A stretch of DNA of 64,000 bases from Verrucomicrobiaceae bacterium (GTDB lineage: Bacteria > Verrucomicrobiota > Verrucomicrobiia > Verrucomicrobiales > Verrucomicrobiaceae). Each line of letters opens with the position of its first letter. Position 1 is the first letter of the stretch. Both the position numbers and the translations under genes were made by a program. The DNA is taken from assembly GCA_027490195.1 (NCBI GenBank), contig JAIXYN010000069.1, positions 86,093 through 150,092 on the forward strand, read 5' to 3'. Shown piece by piece: positions 16,384 through 24,247 of the stretch. The notes under the pieces are model-generated. The model was not told the DNA's origin, searched no databases, and saw only the letters and a program-made list of their open reading frames with translations.

Positions 16384-17778
16384 CTATTCTCTGAATGGAA
16401 CGTTTTGTTCCACCTTGCCCGTGCGTGGATCGGGGTCCAGATGATGAACTGGGATCGCGCTGGATCTGACATTGGCGCAGCCGCCTTCAATCAGACATTG
16501 GCGGATGGAAGTTTCCAGTCGAGAATGAATTGCGTTCTTATCAGAGCCTGGCTGGACGACGAAGCGGCACTCAATGGCGTCCGCGCTGGTTTGACGAAAC
16601 TGATAGGAGGCCACTTCGGGCTGATGCTCTAGAACGGTTAGAAATTTGGTTCCGACAAAAATCAATTTTTCGGGGGCCCGGAAGGTGTAAGTCATGGCGC
16701 TGCGCCCGCTCAGTTCATGAATGACTTTGAATGGCCAGCCTGCAGGTTCTGGGCCAAACCGAACTCTGTCATCAATGCGGTAACGCAGCAGCGGTAGCGC
16801 TGTGTTAAACAGCGGGGTGACGAGGGCGTGATCTGAAAGCACTCCTTGCGGGGACTCCTGCTCGTTTTGATCGACCGCTTCAAAGACTGCAAGGTCTTCA
16901 AAAACGACCATAGAATCCATGCCTGCCCACTGGCGGGCAATGCCTAGAGACTCACCACACCCGTAGCCATCTAGGGGTTCAATGCCCCAGGCCTGTCTGC
17001 ACAGTGCACGTATGCCAGGAGTCAAGCAATCGCCTCCGGTGGAGATGGCACCGCCAGGAACGGGCAGTTCCAGTTTAAGCGTGCCATCCAGTTTGGCCTG
17101 CGCGAGACGCCCTATCAGAGATGCATAGCCGATGAGGATGGTTGGCTTTATCCTGTGAAGTTCATCAATGATCTCCTGCCATGGGGCGGTGACACTGATG
17201 GGCTGGTAGTCACAGAACAAGGAACCAATCCATGGACGTGTCTGTAAAAGACTCGCTGAAATGGACGGTGCCGAAGAACAGATGAATGATGCGGCTACCG
17301 GGCGCTTGCCAAACAAGGACGGCCTCGGCGTCGATGATTTCTTGGTCGTGGGAGCATTGCGGATGGCGTGGGCTGCGTGATTCCAGTCCACCGAAGTAAT
17401 CTCATGTGGAATGGCGATGGCAGCCCCTGAGGTGCCTGAGGTCATGCTTACCATCCAGCGGCCATTCAGCAGCTTGCCCCAGTTCTCCTTGCTCTTCAAG
17501 TGCTGCTCCAGTGCAGCCCACCGCAAACGTGGATCTGGAACGATCTCGTCCCAGTTCTTGACCAAAGTGGCCTTGGTAAGCACTGGGATGTCAGAAAAAG
17601 AGCAACGGTCAAGATCCAAGCTTGCCAACTGACGGCGATAAAAGGGGCTGGTAGCAAAGGCCCGCTTGGCCAACGCGCGCCAGCGCTTCTCCTGAAGTGC
17701 CAGCATGTCAGCGCGGCTCAGACTCTGAGCATGGCGAATAGACTTGGACGCACGATAAAGATTCAACAGTCTGAACAT
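16384..17778 (-). CDS. PaaK/F390-synthetase-like acyl-adenylating enzyme
   Basis: A 464-residue member of the ANL adenylating superfamily, closest in pattern to phenylacetate-CoA ligase/F390 synthetase-related proteins. The P-loop-like TSGTSG is at residues 113-118, GYGCGES at 271-277 stands for the aromatic-G-x-[TG]-E motif, LRYRIDDRVRF at about 331-341 supplies the ribose-binding Asp, and DPRTGKVEQNV near the C-terminus carries the probable catalytic Lys. It would activate a carboxylic acid as the acyl-AMP and may pass it to CoA or another acceptor. The start at 17778 is chosen because upstream residues are unlike the family. It is divergent, across 195 bases, from an N-acyltransferase-like gene, suggesting the two cooperate. 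Confidence 0.8.
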   Translation of the reverse strand: MFRLLNLYRASKSIRHAQSLSRADMLALQEKRWRALAKRAFATSPFYRRQLASLDLDRCSFSDIPVLTKATLVKNWDEIVPDPRLRWAALEQHLKSKENWGKLLNGRWMVSMTSGTSGAAIAIPHEITSVDWNHAAHAIRNAPTTKKSSTPRPSLFGKRPVAASFICSSAPSISASLLQTRPWIGSLFCDYQPISVTAPWQEIIDELHRIKPTILIGYASLIGRLAQAKLDGTLKLELPVPGGAISTGGDCLTPGIRALCRQAWGIEPLDGYGCGESLGIARQWAGMDSMVVFEDLAVFEAVDQNEQESPQGVLSDHALVTPLFNTALPLLRYRIDDRVRFGPEPAGWPFKVIHELSGRSAMTYTFRAPEKLIFVGTKFLTVLEHQPEVASYQFRQTSADAIECRFVVQPGSDKNAIHSRLETSIRQCLIEGGCANVRSSAIPVHHLDPDPRTGKVEQNVPFRE

Positions 17779-17860
17779 GGCTCTTGATGTGCACCAACTC
17801 TTGCTGGTCGCAACAGCGAAACTTGAAGCTTTTCGATCAGCTGCTGCGCGCTCAGTTGAC

Positions 17861-17878
17861 GCATGAGTTGGATCATGC
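17861..17878. promoter_or_regulatory. Dyad GCATGA-N6-TCATGC in divergent intergenic region
   Basis: A perfect 6-bp dyad with a 6-base spacer sits in the 195-base region between the divergent acyl-adenylating enzyme and the acyltransferase gene. Its size suits a dimeric transcription factor site, so it could be a shared operator. No regulator gene is adjacent, and an 18-bp dyad of this strength can arise by chance. Confidence 0.25.
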
Positions 17879-17973
17879 CATCCTAACAACAATCCTGTCT
17901 GTTTTAGGTTTTCGAAAAGGTGGCCAACCAAAGTGCCCTTTGCTTATCCCTTTTATACAGCTGTTCAACCACC

Positions 17974-18504
17974 ATGGTCAGAGAAATTGAGTTCAAGTCC
18001 CATCGAGAGATTATTGAGTCCTTCCGACGCGCATCCTATGGATCATCCATCACCCATGTGCTGGATGAGTTTGACGAGCAGGCGCATCATTTCGCTTTGT
18101 TTGACAAAAAGGACAAAGTCCTGGGTGTCACGCGGATACTGCGCAGTGATGAGGTGAAGCAGTTCGAAATGATGCGTGAATCTCAGTTGAAGGATCTGGT
18201 GCTGCCACCTGCCAAGCTGAGTCTGGAGCTCTCACGTGCATGCACTATTAAAGGAAGCGCAGGCATCCACCTGCTGAGTTTGTGCATGGGGATCAACGAG
18301 TATGCGGTCAAAAATGAGGCCGAGTATTTGATCACCAAAACGGGCAAACATCTGCTTTCGTTGTACCAGCATTTCGGCTTCACCACATTTGGCCCGCCGT
18401 TTGTCTCCGACTTCTTTGAGGATAAACGCCCGATTTATCCGATCATGTACCGCTGGACTGTCGTCAAAAGGGAGGTGCCTGAGGAAGAGGTGTTTGTGTG
18501 GTAA
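17974..18504 (+). CDS. LuxI/FeeM-like GNAT-fold N-acyltransferase
   Basis: 176 residues from the ATG at 17974. The fold pattern is that of acyl-homoserine-lactone synthases and N-acyl amino acid synthases: an N-terminal acidic segment DEFDEQAHHFALFD (31-44), the strand KVLGVTRILRS (48-58), then LSLELSRACT (82-91), matching the conserved ELxR segment with E85 and R88, and a C-terminal GF..FGPPF strand. Such enzymes transfer an acyl group from ACP or CoA to an amine, for example homoserine lactone or an amino acid. The divergent neighbour encodes an acyl-activating enzyme, so a dedicated acyl supply is plausible. No LuxR-type gene is in the window. A generic GNAT activity is the main alternative. 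Confidence 0.65.
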   Translation: MVREIEFKSHREIIESFRRASYGSSITHVLDEFDEQAHHFALFDKKDKVLGVTRILRSDEVKQFEMMRESQLKDLVLPPAKLSLELSRACTIKGSAGIHLLSLCMGINEYAVKNEAEYLITKTGKHLLSLYQHFGFTTFGPPFVSDFFEDKRPIYPIMYRWTVVKREVPEEEVFVW

Positions 18505-18560
18505 ATTTGAGGATGGCATCGAGCGCATCCTAGGGGCGGGGCTTGCCAAACGCTTCTCAC

Positions 18561-19106
18561 TCACTTCATGCCGCCCATCTTGCAACCCTGAGCCTCATGC
18601 TGGGGAGAAGCAACGGGCTTTCCTGAGAGAATGGCATCGAGCGCATCGCGGAGATCCTTCGTCGTGGCAGCACGCTGGCGCTTGGTAGGGCCGAGGTAGA
18701 GGTCGTTGATGCGGCCTTTGTAAAGTGTCTCGGCCTTGGGAGACAGGACGACGACCTCAGGCGTGATCTTGGCTTGCACCTGCTTCGCCAACGCCTGCGC
18801 TTTGTCGAGTAGCACCGTAGCCTTGACCTCGGAGAGGATGGCATGCTCCATCGCCACTTCATTCGTGATCTCCGGATCGGAGTGCACGAGGTAAACGACG
18901 ACGCGGACGCTGTAATCGGCGGTGATCTGGTTGATCTCCTTCATGAACGACTTGGTCGTCGAGCAGAATGGCGAGACGAAGAAGAGCACGACGGCTTTCT
19001 TATCACCCACAGCGGCAGGATCGTAGCTCTTGCCGTCAGTGGCCGGCAGTTCGAGGGCGGCGGCGATGCTGGTGAAAAGCAGCATCGCGCAAAGCAGGAG
19101 CTTCAT
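18561..19106 (-). CDS. Exported redoxin/thioredoxin-like protein
   Basis: 181 residues from the ATG at 19106, directly before a signal peptide (MKLLLCAMLLFTSIAAALELP). The mature part follows the AhpC/TSA-redoxin pattern: VLFFVSPFCSTTKSFMKEIN with one Cys in place of a CxxC pair, then VVYLVHSDPEIT and a C-terminal YLGPTKRQRAATTKDLRDALDAILSG segment common in verrucomicrobial and planctomycetal redoxins. A thiol role in the periplasm is likely but the single N-terminal Cys argues against disulfide exchange of the thioredoxin type. It begins 4 bases downstream of the fabD stop and should be cotranscribed with it. Its 3' end carries a local duplication (18513-18529 versus 18631-18647). Confidence 0.75.
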   Translation of the reverse strand: MKLLLCAMLLFTSIAAALELPATDGKSYDPAAVGDKKAVVLFFVSPFCSTTKSFMKEINQITADYSVRVVVYLVHSDPEITNEVAMEHAILSEVKATVLLDKAQALAKQVQAKITPEVVVLSPKAETLYKGRINDLYLGPTKRQRAATTKDLRDALDAILSGKPVASPQHEAQGCKMGGMK

Positions 19107-19110
19107 GGCC

Positions 19111-20034
19111 TTATTGCAGTTGGGCCACCGCCGCATCCAGCGAGGCCGCATCTTTGATGCTGATGACCTTTACCGATTTGTCGATCTTGCCCATGAGTCC
19201 GGCGAGGGTGGCGTCAGGGCCGAGTTCGATGAAGGTGGTGTGACCTGCTGCGATGAGGTGCTGCATGCTTTCCACCCAGCGGACGCTGCCGGTGACCTGG
19301 CTGGTGAGCGTGGAGCGGATTTCCTCGGGGGTGGCAACGGGGCGCGCCTCGAAGTTGCAGACGACAGGAACCTTGGGGCTCTGAATCTCTGCAGCGGCAA
19401 GAGCCACGGCGAGTTTGTCCTGCGCGGACTTCATCAGGCGGCTGTGGTAGGCACCGGCGACAGGCAGGGGAATGGCGCGTTTGATGCCTTTGTCCTTGGA
19501 TTTAGCCGCTGCATCGGAAATGCCTTCGGTGCTGCCACTGAGAACGATCTGGCCGGGGGCGTTGAGATTGGCGACATCGACATCGCATTCTTTGGCGAGT
19601 TCGCGGATGGCGGATTCCTCACCGCCGAGAAGGGCGAGCATGGCCCCCTTGGTGTTTTCGCAGGCTTCTTCCATGAAGCTGCCGCGCTGGAAGACGAGGT
19701 TGAGGCCGGTGGCGAAGTCGAAGGTGCCTGCCGCCGCATGCGCAGTGAATTCACCGAGGGAAAGACCGGCGGTGGCGGTGATGTTAAGCGCGGGTACTTT
19801 GCTCTTCAGCACTTCGAGGATGGCCAGACCGTGGGCGTAAAGCGCAGGCTGGCAGCGGGATGTCTTGGTCAGCTCCTCCATCGGGCCCTCAAACATGATG
19901 TTCGAAAGCGAGTAGCCGAGGGTGGCATCGGCCTGGTCAAAGAGGGCGCGGACGGTGGGATAGCTTTCGGCAAGATCTTTGCCCATGCCGACTTTTTGGG
20001 CGCCTTGACCGGCGAAGAGGAGGACTGCGTTCAT
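19111..20034 (-). CDS. fabD: Malonyl-CoA:ACP transacylase
   Basis: A 307-residue FabD, which moves malonyl groups from CoA to acyl carrier protein for fatty acid synthesis. The ATG at 20034 gives the family start MNAVLLFAGQGAQKVGMG; GQGAQ is at residues 9-13. The nucleophile motif GHSxG appears as GLSLG at 90-94, with Ser92, a variant known in the family. GAYHSRLM carries the catalytic His and FIELGPDATLAGL ends the domain. Upstream of it, on the same strand, is glycerate kinase (49-base gap); downstream is an exported redoxin (4-base gap). Other fab genes are not adjacent. Confidence 0.93.
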   Translation of the reverse strand: MNAVLLFAGQGAQKVGMGKDLAESYPTVRALFDQADATLGYSLSNIMFEGPMEELTKTSRCQPALYAHGLAILEVLKSKVPALNITATAGLSLGEFTAHAAAGTFDFATGLNLVFQRGSFMEEACENTKGAMLALLGGEESAIRELAKECDVDVANLNAPGQIVLSGSTEGISDAAAKSKDKGIKRAIPLPVAGAYHSRLMKSAQDKLAVALAAAEIQSPKVPVVCNFEARPVATPEEIRSTLTSQVTGSVRWVESMQHLIAAGHTTFIELGPDATLAGLMGKIDKSVKVISIKDAASLDAAVAQLQ

Positions 20035-20083
20035 TCGGGGATGCTGGATACGGGCGATTGGTTGTTTATTGAAGTGGAAGGGA

Positions 20084-21223
20084 TCACTGAGCACGGTCAG
20101 TGGGGCCGGTCAAGAGGTCGCGAATGGCTGGACTTTGGGCGATGACCGCTGCCACCAGGAGTTCGGGGCCGCGCTGCATGGCTTCGGCCAGGGGCATTTC
20201 CTTGGGTTTGATGGCGCAGAGGAGATCTATGCGGGTGCGGAGCTGGTCCTCAGCCTCAATGGCTCCGGCAAAGGCGGCGATGGGTTTGCCGAGTTCGCGG
20301 GCCATGTCGGCCACTCCCATGGGACCTTTGCCATGGAGCGTTTGGGCGTCCATCCGGCCTTCACCGGTGATGACGAGGTCGGCAACGGCGATGCGCTCAC
20401 GCAGATGGACGAGATCGGCGATCAGATCGAAGCCGCTGGTGAGTTTGGCTCCGCAGAAGGTCATGAGGCCAAAACCAAGACCACCGGCGGCCCCTGAGCC
20501 GGGAACGTCGCGATGATCGACTCCGAGATCACGTTTCGCGATGTCGGCGAGATGCCGCAGACGATTCTCGCAGAACGCGAAGTCCGTCACACCTTTCTGT
20601 TTACCATAGATCTGCGTGCACCCATGGGGTCCGAGCAGAGGATTGTTCACGTCACAGGCGACGAGAATTTCAGGGAAGGCCCGGTCAGGCGGCTCGATCT
20701 TGGCCAGCCGGTCCATGTTGGAAATGATGGACTCCAGCGGTGCGTCGTTGGCATCCAGGAAGCGAAAACCCAGTGCCGCCGCCATGCCGATGCCGGCGTC
20801 ATTCGTGGCGCTGCCGCCGATGCCGATGACGATGCGCTGGGCCCCGCGTTTGATCGCATCCAGCACCATTAAACCCGTGCCGTAGGTTGTGGCCGTGGCG
20901 GGATTCAGAGGAAGATCGCTAACCATGGCGAGGCCCGAGGCAGCGCTCATTTCCATGATGGCTTCCAGGCCTCCTTCTGTGCGGACGAAGCCATAACGGG
21001 CGGTAACCGGTCGGTTTTGGGCGTCAAAAGTAGTGGTCTCACACCACTCCCCATTCATGGCTGTGACGACCGCTTCAGCGGTGCCCTCACCCCCATCAGC
21101 GATGGGGCAGAGATCGCATTCAGCCTCCGGCAGGGTCTGCTTCAGGGCCGAAGCGATGGCTTGAGCGGCGACCGTGGCCGGGATGGAGCCTTTGAACTTG
21201 TCGATGGCGATGAGAATGCGCAT
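20084..21223 (-). CDS. glxK: Glycerate kinase
   Basis: A 379-residue glycerate 2-kinase of the GlxK/GarK family, phosphorylating D-glycerate with ATP. Family hallmarks are the N-terminal IAIDKFKGSIPATVAAQAI, the CPIADGGEGTAEAV segment, IVIGIGGSATNDAGIGMAAALGF and the late ITGEGRMDAQTLHGKGP. The ATG at 21223 fits the family N-terminus; the upstream frame adds 24 unlike residues. It is the first gene of a likely glxK-fabD-redoxin transcript. Glycerate kinase links sugar-acid and C2 metabolism to glycolysis, consistent with the sugar-acid genes of the region. Confidence 0.93.
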   Translation of the reverse strand: MRILIAIDKFKGSIPATVAAQAIASALKQTLPEAECDLCPIADGGEGTAEAVVTAMNGEWCETTTFDAQNRPVTARYGFVRTEGGLEAIMEMSAASGLAMVSDLPLNPATATTYGTGLMVLDAIKRGAQRIVIGIGGSATNDAGIGMAAALGFRFLDANDAPLESIISNMDRLAKIEPPDRAFPEILVACDVNNPLLGPHGCTQIYGKQKGVTDFAFCENRLRHLADIAKRDLGVDHRDVPGSGAAGGLGFGLMTFCGAKLTSGFDLIADLVHLRERIAVADLVITGEGRMDAQTLHGKGPMGVADMARELGKPIAAFAGAIEAEDQLRTRIDLLCAIKPKEMPLAEAMQRGPELLVAAVIAQSPAIRDLLTGPTDRAQ

Positions 21224-21326
21224 GGGCCTTGCATGATGTCGAGACGTGGCGAACTGCCAAGCGGGTGTGTGTTTCGTTTCGACAGAGTGCTCCACGAGGT
21301 GTCAGGGATTTGTAAAAAACCTTGAA

Positions 21327-21356
21327 TTGACCTTGCATTATCGACGTAATTATTAT
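21327..21356 (+). promoter_or_regulatory. Sigma-70-like promoter of the kinase gene
   Basis: TTGACC at 21327-21332 and TATTAT at 21351-21356, spaced by 18 bases, lie in an A/T-rich stretch just before the histidine kinase ATG at 21373. Transcription would begin about 10 bases before the ATG, giving a very short leader. Confidence 0.5.
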
Positions 21357-21372
21357 TAATTTTATAGAAATT

Positions 21373-22815
21373 ATGTCATTCGCCGCCCTGGCAGAGATCA
21401 GCCCCCCCCTGATCGCAACCAGCCAAGACCGCCCTGCCAAGAGTGGTCCTGATGGAATTGTGCCTGCGCCCAACCGTTTCGAGCAGGAGCAGATGGAACT
21501 CAACCTGCGCAATGCACGGATGGGAGCCTGGTTTGTGATGGTGCTCGTACCGCTGTGCAGCTTTCTCGACTGGATGGCTTATCCAGCCAGCTACTGGCAG
21601 TTTTTGGTACTGCGTCTGGCCTGCGCAGCGAGTTGCGTGCCCTTGCTGCTGGCGCTGAACGGCTCACTTGGGCGGAAATACTGTCGTGCCTACCCGATCA
21701 TCCTGCCGCTGCTGCCGGCGCTGATGATCTGCTTCATGATCTACCTCAGTGGCGATCCCGGCTCCGGCTATTACGCAGGCCTGACGCTGTGCATCGTGGC
21801 CACAGCCTTTGTGTTTCATTGGACGTTCCGCGAGATCGGCATCACGCTCGGCCTCGTGGTGCTGGCTTACTTCGCCGCCACACTGCCCAATCTGCATCTG
21901 AATGACGCACGGGCGCTGGGCATTTTCGTGAACAATACCGGCTTTATCCTGCTGAACTGTGTGGTGCTTTATGTCGGCAGCCGCCAGCATCATGCAATCC
22001 GCCTGCGGGAATTCACCAACCGCTGCAAAGTGGAGGACCAGCGTGAAGAACTTGCCGCACGCAATGAAGAGCTTACCGCCACGTTGAAGCGCCTGCGCGA
22101 AACCGAAGCGCAGCTTGATCAAAGTGAAAAGCTCGCATCCATCGGTCGGCTAAGCGCCGGGATCGTGCATGAGATCAACAATCCGCTGAACTACGTGAAG
22201 TCGGCGATCTATCTGCTGAAGAAGAAGGGCAAGGCCCTGCCGCCTGAAATCGCGGAGACCTTCACCAGCATTGCCGAAGACATTGGCGAGGGCATTGACC
22301 GTGTGGCCGCCATCGTGTCGGATCTGCGCACTTTTGCGCACCCGGAAAACCGTGGTTCCAGACCGGTGGATTTGCAGGAGACCGCGCGCAAGTCCTTGCG
22401 CCTGCTTGCAAAAGAGATCGGAGACCGCGGAGTGCAACTGGTTGATGAAATCCCGGCGGGCATCATCGCGCAGGGAGACGAAAACTACCTCATTCAGATT
22501 TTGCTCAATTTGGTGCAGAACAGTTTGGACGCTCTAGTAGGTCGTTCATCGCCCACCATCTGGCTCAAAGCGTGCGTAACCGCTAACGGTGTTGATCTGA
22601 TCGTCCGGGACAACGGCACAGGCATTCCCAAGGAGAATCTCTCGAAGATCTTTGATCCGTTCTTCACCACCAAGCAGGTGGGGCAGGGCATGGGCCTGGG
22701 CCTGAGCATCTGCTTCCGCATGATCCAGCAAATGGAAGGCGAAGTGAAGATCGACACTGCTGCGGACAGCCATACGCAGTTCACCCTGAGCTTGAAGAAA
22801 CCTGCTAACACCTGA
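21373..22815 (+). CDS. Membrane sensor histidine kinase
   Basis: A 480-residue kinase. Residues about 50-205 hold six hydrophobic segments (membrane sensor of MASE-like size), followed by a coiled coil at about 215-255. The HisKA region reads GRLSAGIVHEINNPLNYVKSA with H266 as the phosphoacceptor. The ATPase domain has its N box at NLVQNSLDA (N383), DNGTG at 413-417, the F box FDPFFTTK and the G2 loop GQGMGLGLS. All catalytic motifs are intact. The gene ends 5 bases before a response-regulator gene, so the two form a two-component operon. The signal sensed is unknown; no extracytoplasmic domain is evident. Confidence 0.93.
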   Translation: MSFAALAEISPPLIATSQDRPAKSGPDGIVPAPNRFEQEQMELNLRNARMGAWFVMVLVPLCSFLDWMAYPASYWQFLVLRLACAASCVPLLLALNGSLGRKYCRAYPIILPLLPALMICFMIYLSGDPGSGYYAGLTLCIVATAFVFHWTFREIGITLGLVVLAYFAATLPNLHLNDARALGIFVNNTGFILLNCVVLYVGSRQHHAIRLREFTNRCKVEDQREELAARNEELTATLKRLRETEAQLDQSEKLASIGRLSAGIVHEINNPLNYVKSAIYLLKKKGKALPPEIAETFTSIAEDIGEGIDRVAAIVSDLRTFAHPENRGSRPVDLQETARKSLRLLAKEIGDRGVQLVDEIPAGIIAQGDENYLIQILLNLVQNSLDALVGRSSPTIWLKACVTANGVDLIVRDNGTGIPKENLSKIFDPFFTTKQVGQGMGLGLSICFRMIQQMEGEVKIDTAADSHTQFTLSLKKPANT

Positions 22816-22820
22816 ATCTG

Positions 22821-24077
22821 ATGCCGAGTCCGCTGCTGTCGCCTTACCACATCCTCTATGTCGATGACGAAGAGAAGGCTTTGCACTACTTCAAGGAGAT
22901 CTTCGGGGACGAGTACACGATTCACGTCGCCAACAATGCGATGGATGGCTATCGCATTCTCCAAAATTACGGCCCGCAGATCGGCCTGCTGCTCACGGAC
23001 CAACGCATGCCGGGACCAAGCGGAATTGAGTTGATGGAGCATGCCCGCAAGCTCAATCCCAATCTGGTGCGCATTCTCGTCACGGCCTACACGGATTATC
23101 AGGCGGCGGTGGATGCGGTGAATTCTGGGCGCTGCTTCCGCTACCTGCATAAGCCCTGGGATCCGGATGAGCTCAGCGTCGTGCTCAAGCACGCACTGGA
23201 TTACTACCATGCACTCATCGAGCGTGAGCGTCTGCTGGTGGAAAAGGCGGAATCCGTGCGTAACATGCTCTCTGCCGACAAAGTTTCCGGTCTCGGCATT
23301 TTGGCGGAGGGGTTGAACCACCATTTGCGCAACGCACTCACGGTCGTGCGTGCATTCATTGATCTGGCACCGATGAAGTTGATGGAGGAGATCGGCGGAG
23401 CCCATCCGCGTGATCCCTCTTTCTGGATTGATGTGCAGAATCAGGCGCAGTCGCAGCTCGAACGCATTCAGTCCATGCTGGCCCGTCTGGCCGAGGCCTC
23501 GCACTCCAAGCGTCTGGAACGCAACGACCAATGCCATCTTGGCAATGTGATCAATGAAATGATCGAAATGTTTGCCGAGCAGATGAAGGAAAAAAATCTG
23601 AAAATTGAGGTCTCGATCGATCCGAGCCTGCCGCCGGTCATGGTGCATGCCGTGCGCTTTCGTCTGATGTGGCGTTTGATCTTCATGGAGGAGCTGACGC
23701 ACCTCAGCCCCGGCGACAGCATTCACATCAGCGCGAAGCTCACGCAGGATGCAAAAGATCAGAAGCATCTGGTGATGTATGTGCGAGACACCGGTGTCTG
23801 GGAGGGGGCGGACAAGCCGGTGAATCTGTTTGACCCCTTCTACACCCGCAGCCGCAAGCCGGACGATTTCGGTGTGAATATGATGGCCTGCTACGTCACG
23901 ATGCACCTGCACGGCGGTACCGCCGAGGCACGTCATCTGGAGCCACGCGGGCTGGAGCTCGAATTCAGCCTGCCGGTCGAAACCAACCTGGAGCCCAAAA
24001 AGGAGGAGGATTTCTTCCGCAGCCTGCTCTCCCACGAAAAGCGCTGGAAACTGCGTGATGAGATGGTGGCGGCGTAA
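22821..24077 (+). CDS. Response regulator with degenerate histidine-kinase-like output
   Basis: A 418-residue protein. Residues 10-125 are an intact receiver domain: acidic pair D15/D16, phosphoacceptor D60 in LLLTDQRMP, T88 region (VTAY) and K111 in LHKPWD. A helical linker leads to a second half resembling a kinase dimerisation region (GILAEGLNHHLRNALTVVRAF, H167/H168) and an ATPase-like fold. The N box position reads RLMWRLIFMEELTHL without the essential Asn, and the G2 loop is degenerate (RKPDDFGVNMM), while the F-box-like FDPFYTRS remains. It is probably not an active kinase; a phosphotransfer, phosphatase or dimer-scaffold role for the partner kinase encoded 5 bases upstream is likely. 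Confidence 0.85.
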   Translation: MPSPLLSPYHILYVDDEEKALHYFKEIFGDEYTIHVANNAMDGYRILQNYGPQIGLLLTDQRMPGPSGIELMEHARKLNPNLVRILVTAYTDYQAAVDAVNSGRCFRYLHKPWDPDELSVVLKHALDYYHALIERERLLVEKAESVRNMLSADKVSGLGILAEGLNHHLRNALTVVRAFIDLAPMKLMEEIGGAHPRDPSFWIDVQNQAQSQLERIQSMLARLAEASHSKRLERNDQCHLGNVINEMIEMFAEQMKEKNLKIEVSIDPSLPPVMVHAVRFRLMWRLIFMEELTHLSPGDSIHISAKLTQDAKDQKHLVMYVRDTGVWEGADKPVNLFDPFYTRSRKPDDFGVNMMACYVTMHLHGGTAEARHLEPRGLELEFSLPVETNLEPKKEEDFFRSLLSHEKRWKLRDEMVAA

Positions 24078-24132
24078 GGGCGTGGAGATGACATCAAGGA
24101 TGGTTCGGAAGCACTGCGTCTATACTCGTTTG

Positions 24133-24242
24133 AAATGACGAAACCAGAATGACGAATGTCGAATGAAGCCCGAATGGGCCAAAAATTTGGTCATTCGTCC
24201 TTGGTCATTGATTCGTCATTACGCATTCTGGTTTCGTCATTT
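24133..24242. repeat. MITE-like inverted-repeat element, 110 bp
   Basis: Two perfect 19-bp terminal inverted repeats (AAATGACGAAACCAGAATG at 24133-24151 and its complement at 24224-24242) enclose further inner repeats of AATGACGAAT / ATTCGTCATT, so the strand can fold into a long hairpin. Its composition (ATGACGAAT-like words) differs from neighbouring coding DNA. It fills most of the 170-base gap between the response regulator gene and the convergent Gfo/Idh gene. No transposase is encoded, so it would need one in trans. Confidence 0.75.
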
Positions 24243-24247
24243 TTCCG

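Noticed and set aside
19030..20145. 371-residue plus-strand frame across the redoxin and fabD genes
   Set aside because: It spans two convincing genes in the opposite sense and has a Gly/Ala/Phe-rich composition without family features.
22494..24035. 513-residue minus-strand open frame opposite the response regulator gene
   Set aside because: It lies antisense to an intact receiver gene, is His/Arg/Gln-rich without domains, and reflects the high GC third-position bias of the true gene.
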